Below, piece after piece: positions 57,389 to 60,318 of a stretch of DNA of 60,318 bases. The position numbers and the translations under genes are program-made. The DNA is from Parvibaculum indicum (GTDB lineage: Bacteria > Pseudomonadota > Alphaproteobacteria > Parvibaculales > Parvibaculaceae). The notes below the pieces were generated by a model, which had not been told where the DNA came from, made no database searches, and saw nothing but the letters and a program-made list of their open reading frames with translations. Position 1 is the stretch's first letter. Each line of letters starts with the position of its first letter. Location: NCBI RefSeq assembly GCF_011762095.1, contig NZ_JAASQO010000018.1, positions 1 through 60,318 on the forward strand, in the 5' to 3' direction.

Positions 57389-59497
57389 TTATTCGGCGGC
57401 CACGGGCTGAGGCTCGTCGGCGGGTTCGCCGTCGGCCTCCTCCTGATCGGCGAGAAAGGCCGGCAGCGTTTCGGATTCGCCACTGGTCGCCCCGGGGGTC
57501 ACGTCATCGTCCAGCGCGGGAAGGCGAAGCGGTTCGGGCAACCAGCCGCTGTCTGCGAGCAGTCGCTCGGCTTCCTTGGCCATGTCCGGCTTCTTCAGAT
57601 GGTCGATGAGCTGCGCGGTTTCCTCGCCCTTCGCCTCGCGCACCGCGTCGAGGATGCGCGGCTTCGTCACCCGGCCGAAATAGTTGTCGACCGTCGGACG
57701 CCAGCCAACCTCCACCATGTTGAGACCGGTAGCGCGCGCCAGCCGGTCCGCCTCGTGGATGCGCTGCTGCACGCCGTGCACGGTCGGTCCGGCGCCGTAG
57801 GGATTGGCCTTCTCGTGGAGCGCATTGACGCCGAAGGAGACGCAATGGGCGAGAAGCGCCATGCGGCTTGCGTCGTCAAGACCGTCGAGCCTCTCCCAGA
57901 GCGCGTCATCGTCGCCGAGGGGAAGATCGACCTTCCACGCCTCCTGCCGATCGTCGACGGACTTGGCGGATGCACTGTCCTTCAGATCATCGGCCTGCAC
58001 GGGAAAGAACACATGTCGAACCGAGGCATCGAGGCATCCCGGCGAGGAGACGTGCTGGAAGGTATCGCGCACCAGCTTGTGGAGGAGCGCGGTCATGGCG
58101 ATATGCGGATTGTTGGCCAGCGCATCGCGCAGCGCGAGGGTGCGGTGTGCGGTCAGTTCGATCACCAGCCGCTCGGGCAGCGGCTTGACCACATCGTCCT
58201 CGTCATCCTGCGGCTCAGGCTCGCCGCCGACCGAAATGACCGTGCGTTGACCGTCACTGCCCGGCGTTTGGCCGTCATCGCCGCCAACGCCGGTGTCGCC
58301 GCCCGCCGGGGCTTCGTCGTCGGGCCGGACATAGCCGCGATCGACGCTGAGGCGGCCATCATGACCGATGCCGACGAACACGCCGGCACGGCCGATCTCG
58401 GCAGGATCGAAATGCTTCGGCCGGTCCTCGAACGCGTCGAGTGCCGTCTCGATCTCACCGAGCCGTTCATCCACCTCGTCGGGCAATTCGTCGGCTTCGG
58501 CATATTCGGATTCGAGACGGTCATATTCGTCACGCAGCGCCTCACGCGTCGCGCGTTCCTCGTCGGTCAGATCGACCGGTGCGCCGGCAAGCTGTCGCAG
58601 GCCTTGCGTATGGCCGTAGGGAAAATCGGCGGCGACCTCGATCCACTTCCAGCCTTCGCCGGCGATGGTCTCCGCCTCTGCCTTGAGCTTGTCGGCGACG
58701 AGACGCTCCAGCAGCGGCACGTTCTCGACCCAGCCGCCGTCATCGTCCTGGAACAGGTCGCGCATGACGGCGCCGCCAGCCTCTTCATAGGCTTCGATGG
58801 TCACGAAGCGCACGCGTCGGTCGGCGGCGCGCACGGTGTTTTCCGTCAGCATGCGGCGGATCTGGTAGGGTTCCTTCGACCAGCTATGCTGGATCGACTC
58901 CCAGACCTGTTCCTGTCGCGCATGGTCGGCCGAGACGGTGAAGGCCATGAGCTGCTCGAGCGTCATCCCGTCTTCGGCATAGATGTCGAGGAGCTTCTCC
59001 GACACGGTGACCAGCTTGAGCCGCTGCTTGACGATGTTGGCGGACACGAAGAAGCGCGCGGCGATCTCCTCCTCGGTCGTGCCCTGTTCGCGCAAGGTCT
59101 GGAAGGCGCGGAACTGGTCGAGCGGGTGCAGCGGCGCGCGCTGGACGTTCTCGACCAGGGAATCCTCCTCCGCCGAGATGTCGCTGCCCGCCTCCCGCAC
59201 GATGCAGGGCACGGGCGCGGTCCTGGCGAGGCGCTTCTTCTTGGCGAGGAGTTCGAGCGCCCGGTAGCGCCGGCCGCCGGCCGGGATCTCGAACATGCCG
59301 GTTTCCTTGCCCTCGGCGTCGAGGAGCGGTCGCACATTGAGGCTCTGCAGGAGGCCGCGGCGGGCGATGTCCTCGGCCAGTTCCTCGATCGAGACGCCGG
59401 CCTTCAGGCGCCGAACATTGGACTGGGAGAGGACGAGTTTGTTGAAGGGGATGTCGCGCGACGCGCTGAGGGTGATCTTCTGAGTGGCGGTTGCCAT
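57389..59497 (-). CDS. Large ParB/RepB/Spo0J-family protein
   Basis: A 702-residue protein with an N-terminal ParB nuclease-like domain (LVLSQSNVRRLKAGVSIEELAEDIARRGLLQSLNVRPL, GGRRYRALELL, ENVQRAPLHPLDQFRAF) and a KorB/HTH region (EEEIAARFFVSANIVKQRLKLVTV) at about 150-180. A long C-terminal part with acidic linkers follows. It is far bigger than partition ParB and sits away from parA, so it may be a regulator, CTPase-like DNA clamp or nuclease. Good match to a widespread ICE family. Confidence 0.88.
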   Translation of the reverse strand: MATATQKITLSASRDIPFNKLVLSQSNVRRLKAGVSIEELAEDIARRGLLQSLNVRPLLDAEGKETGMFEIPAGGRRYRALELLAKKKRLARTAPVPCIVREAGSDISAEEDSLVENVQRAPLHPLDQFRAFQTLREQGTTEEEIAARFFVSANIVKQRLKLVTVSEKLLDIYAEDGMTLEQLMAFTVSADHARQEQVWESIQHSWSKEPYQIRRMLTENTVRAADRRVRFVTIEAYEEAGGAVMRDLFQDDDGGWVENVPLLERLVADKLKAEAETIAGEGWKWIEVAADFPYGHTQGLRQLAGAPVDLTDEERATREALRDEYDRLESEYAEADELPDEVDERLGEIETALDAFEDRPKHFDPAEIGRAGVFVGIGHDGRLSVDRGYVRPDDEAPAGGDTGVGGDDGQTPGSDGQRTVISVGGEPEPQDDEDDVVKPLPERLVIELTAHRTLALRDALANNPHIAMTALLHKLVRDTFQHVSSPGCLDASVRHVFFPVQADDLKDSASAKSVDDRQEAWKVDLPLGDDDALWERLDGLDDASRMALLAHCVSFGVNALHEKANPYGAGPTVHGVQQRIHEADRLARATGLNMVEVGWRPTVDNYFGRVTKPRILDAVREAKGEETAQLIDHLKKPDMAKEAERLLADSGWLPEPLRLPALDDDVTPGATSGESETLPAFLADQEEADGEPADEPQPVAAE

Positions 59498-59629
59498 GAT
59501 TGGTTACTCCGCGACGGGCGCCGAGAGCCCTTCTCTCGACTTCCAACCCGTCACGGAAAAGGGCGCAGCCCTCTCACTCTCCTGTCCGGAGACGGAAGTC
59601 AGAGGATCAGGCCGATGGAGCGGGAGAGA

Positions 59630-60007
59630 TCATCGCCCGTTCCGCAGGGAGGCCGCTGCTGCCTTGAGCAGGCGTTCGCTCTCCACGATGCTGCCCGCCT
59701 GCCGCGCTGCCTCGGCATAGACCGACAGAGGAAAGGAACCCTCGAAGAGGATGTCCCGCTCGATACCGAGATCGAATGGCAGGCGGACTGAGGTGAGCTC
59801 GGCGAGGCTACAGGAGCCGAGTTCGGGGCACCCGAAGCCAAGATCGGCGAGGCCGAACAACGTGTCGCCGTTTGGCTCCATCTCGGAGATGAGCCAGGTT
59901 CCGGCGCCGACGGGATTGAAGAACTTCACCACCGGCACATGGTCGACGTCGCGCTGTCGCTCATTGGCGAGCAGCCGATCTCGCAGGTCGTCGGTCAGCA
60001 GGATCAT
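59630..60007 (-). CDS. DUF2958 domain-containing protein
   Basis: A 125-residue protein with the DUF2958 pattern (MILLTDDLRDRLLANERQ, VPVVKFFNPVGAGTWLISEM, TLFGLADLGFGCPELGSCSLAELTSVRLPFDLGIERDILF). The family accompanies anti-restriction genes in mobile elements; function unknown. ATG at 60007 overlaps the ArdC-like gene's stop (ATGA). Confidence 0.9.
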   Translation of the reverse strand: MILLTDDLRDRLLANERQRDVDHVPVVKFFNPVGAGTWLISEMEPNGDTLFGLADLGFGCPELGSCSLAELTSVRLPFDLGIERDILFEGSFPLSVYAEAARQAGSIVESERLLKAAAASLRNGR

Positions 60008-60294
60008 GCCACCCTCCTGTCGCAAGATGGCTCGACCGTGACCGTTTGTTCGGCTTCAGCCGGCGCGAAGGTCAGGAGCCAGTCGGCGGCCTTGCTCGCC
60101 TGGGATGCGGCACGGACGATGACGCGGTTGTCCTCGCGCAGCACTTCGAGCCAGGAGCCGATGTAATCGGCGTGCCGCACGGACGGTACGATGCCGAGCG
60201 ACGCGCAGCAGAAGGCGGCGTTGATCTCCGCGATATATCCTGACAGTCCAGCCCCAATCTGAAATTTTTCCGCAGTGAAGATGAGGTTGATCAT
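60004..60294 (-). CDS. ArdC-like antirestriction protein, C-terminal-type fragment
   Basis: A 96-residue ORF whose second half (IAEINAAFCCASLGIVPSVRHADYIGSWLEVLREDNRVIVRAASQASKAADWLLTF) matches the end of ArdC-type zincin antirestriction proteins. The first 20 residues (MINLIFTAEKFQIGAG) do not, and the HExxH part is absent. GAGGAG lies 8 bases upstream of its ATG. It may be a truncated, separately started fragment, or the frame may continue beyond the window. Confidence 0.6.
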   Translation of the reverse strand: MINLIFTAEKFQIGAGLSGYIAEINAAFCCASLGIVPSVRHADYIGSWLEVLREDNRVIVRAASQASKAADWLLTFAPAEAEQTVTVEPSCDRRVA

Positions 60295-60318
60295 GCTGCC
60301 ATCTCCTCTGCCTGGGGC
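60291..60318 (-). CDS. 3' end of a gene entering from the right edge
   Basis: On the minus strand the last codons read PQAEEMAA then TGA, and this stop overlaps the ATG of the ArdC-like ORF (ATGA). Only eight or nine codons are visible, so no product can be given; the coupling suggests it belongs to the same operon, possibly the ardC N-terminal part. Confidence 0.4.

Overview
The window is about 60 kb of GC-rich (about 64%) DNA that reads as most of an integrative and conjugative element (ICE), or a closely related plasmid-like element, from an alphaproteobacterium. The trb mating-pair operon, the traG/relaxase pair and the accessory families (DUF2274, DUF736, DUF2840, DUF2285, DUF2493, DUF2958, a strawberry-notch-type helicase and a large ParB) form a set I associate with ICEs of Rhizobiales and Sphingomonadales. 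FNR/FixK-type boxes fit the same class. No integrase, att site or rRNA/tRNA gene is visible, so both element ends lie outside the window and the genus is not determined.

Layout. 1-1.7 kb: a chimeric gene remnant, an orphan MerR-type metal promoter and a LysR regulator that appears to start with CTG. 1.6-11.3 kb (minus): DUF2274 and trbI, G, F, L, K, J, E, D, C, B, tightly packed with many ATGA overlaps. 11.5-34.9 kb: a 23-kb cargo block sitting exactly between trbB and the traG/ribbon-helix-helix pair, which I expect to be adjacent to trbB. 34.9-35.5 kb: scar DNA (phage spanin-like and serine-recombinase fragments). 35.9-46.6 kb (minus): ribbon-helix-helix protein, traG, relaxase, oriT, lytic transglycosylase, DUF736, traF-type peptidase, DUF2840 fusion, parA, repA with iterons, and regulators. 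46.8-60.3 kb (minus): DUF736, small proteins, a low-GC orphan nuclease, DUF2493, a toprim protein, a methylase-helicase, parB, DUF2958 and an ArdC-like end.

Cargo. A minus-strand half holds a multicopper oxidase, a SHOCT protein, a zinc alcohol dehydrogenase, a permuted ATP-grasp protein, an archaeal-type (type II) GAPDH and an EamA transporter. A plus-strand run of about 16 kb begins with a copper set (Cys/His-rich exported protein, DUF2933, methyltransferase-like membrane protein, Met-rich protein, CPH-type P1B ATPase). It continues with an APC transporter, acetate kinase, phosphoketolase, an ATC-hydrolase-like protein, a glucoamylase-like protein, PRPP synthase, a beta-CASP RNase and an archaeal-type AMP phosphorylase. 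Two FNR/FixK-like boxes sit in the two divergent control regions of the cargo. Together the genes suggest a mobile low-oxygen/copper stress package that could turn RNA and pentose phosphates into acetyl-phosphate and ATP.

Transfer. A sequence identical to the IncP nic core (TATCCTGC) lies 5 nt beyond a perfect palindrome, next to the relaxase gene. If it is the nick site, the plus strand is transferred with the region from 40.3 kb rightwards entering first. All genes there are minus-strand, so the incoming single strand would be their template. Two similar hairpin elements in that region may act during early expression.
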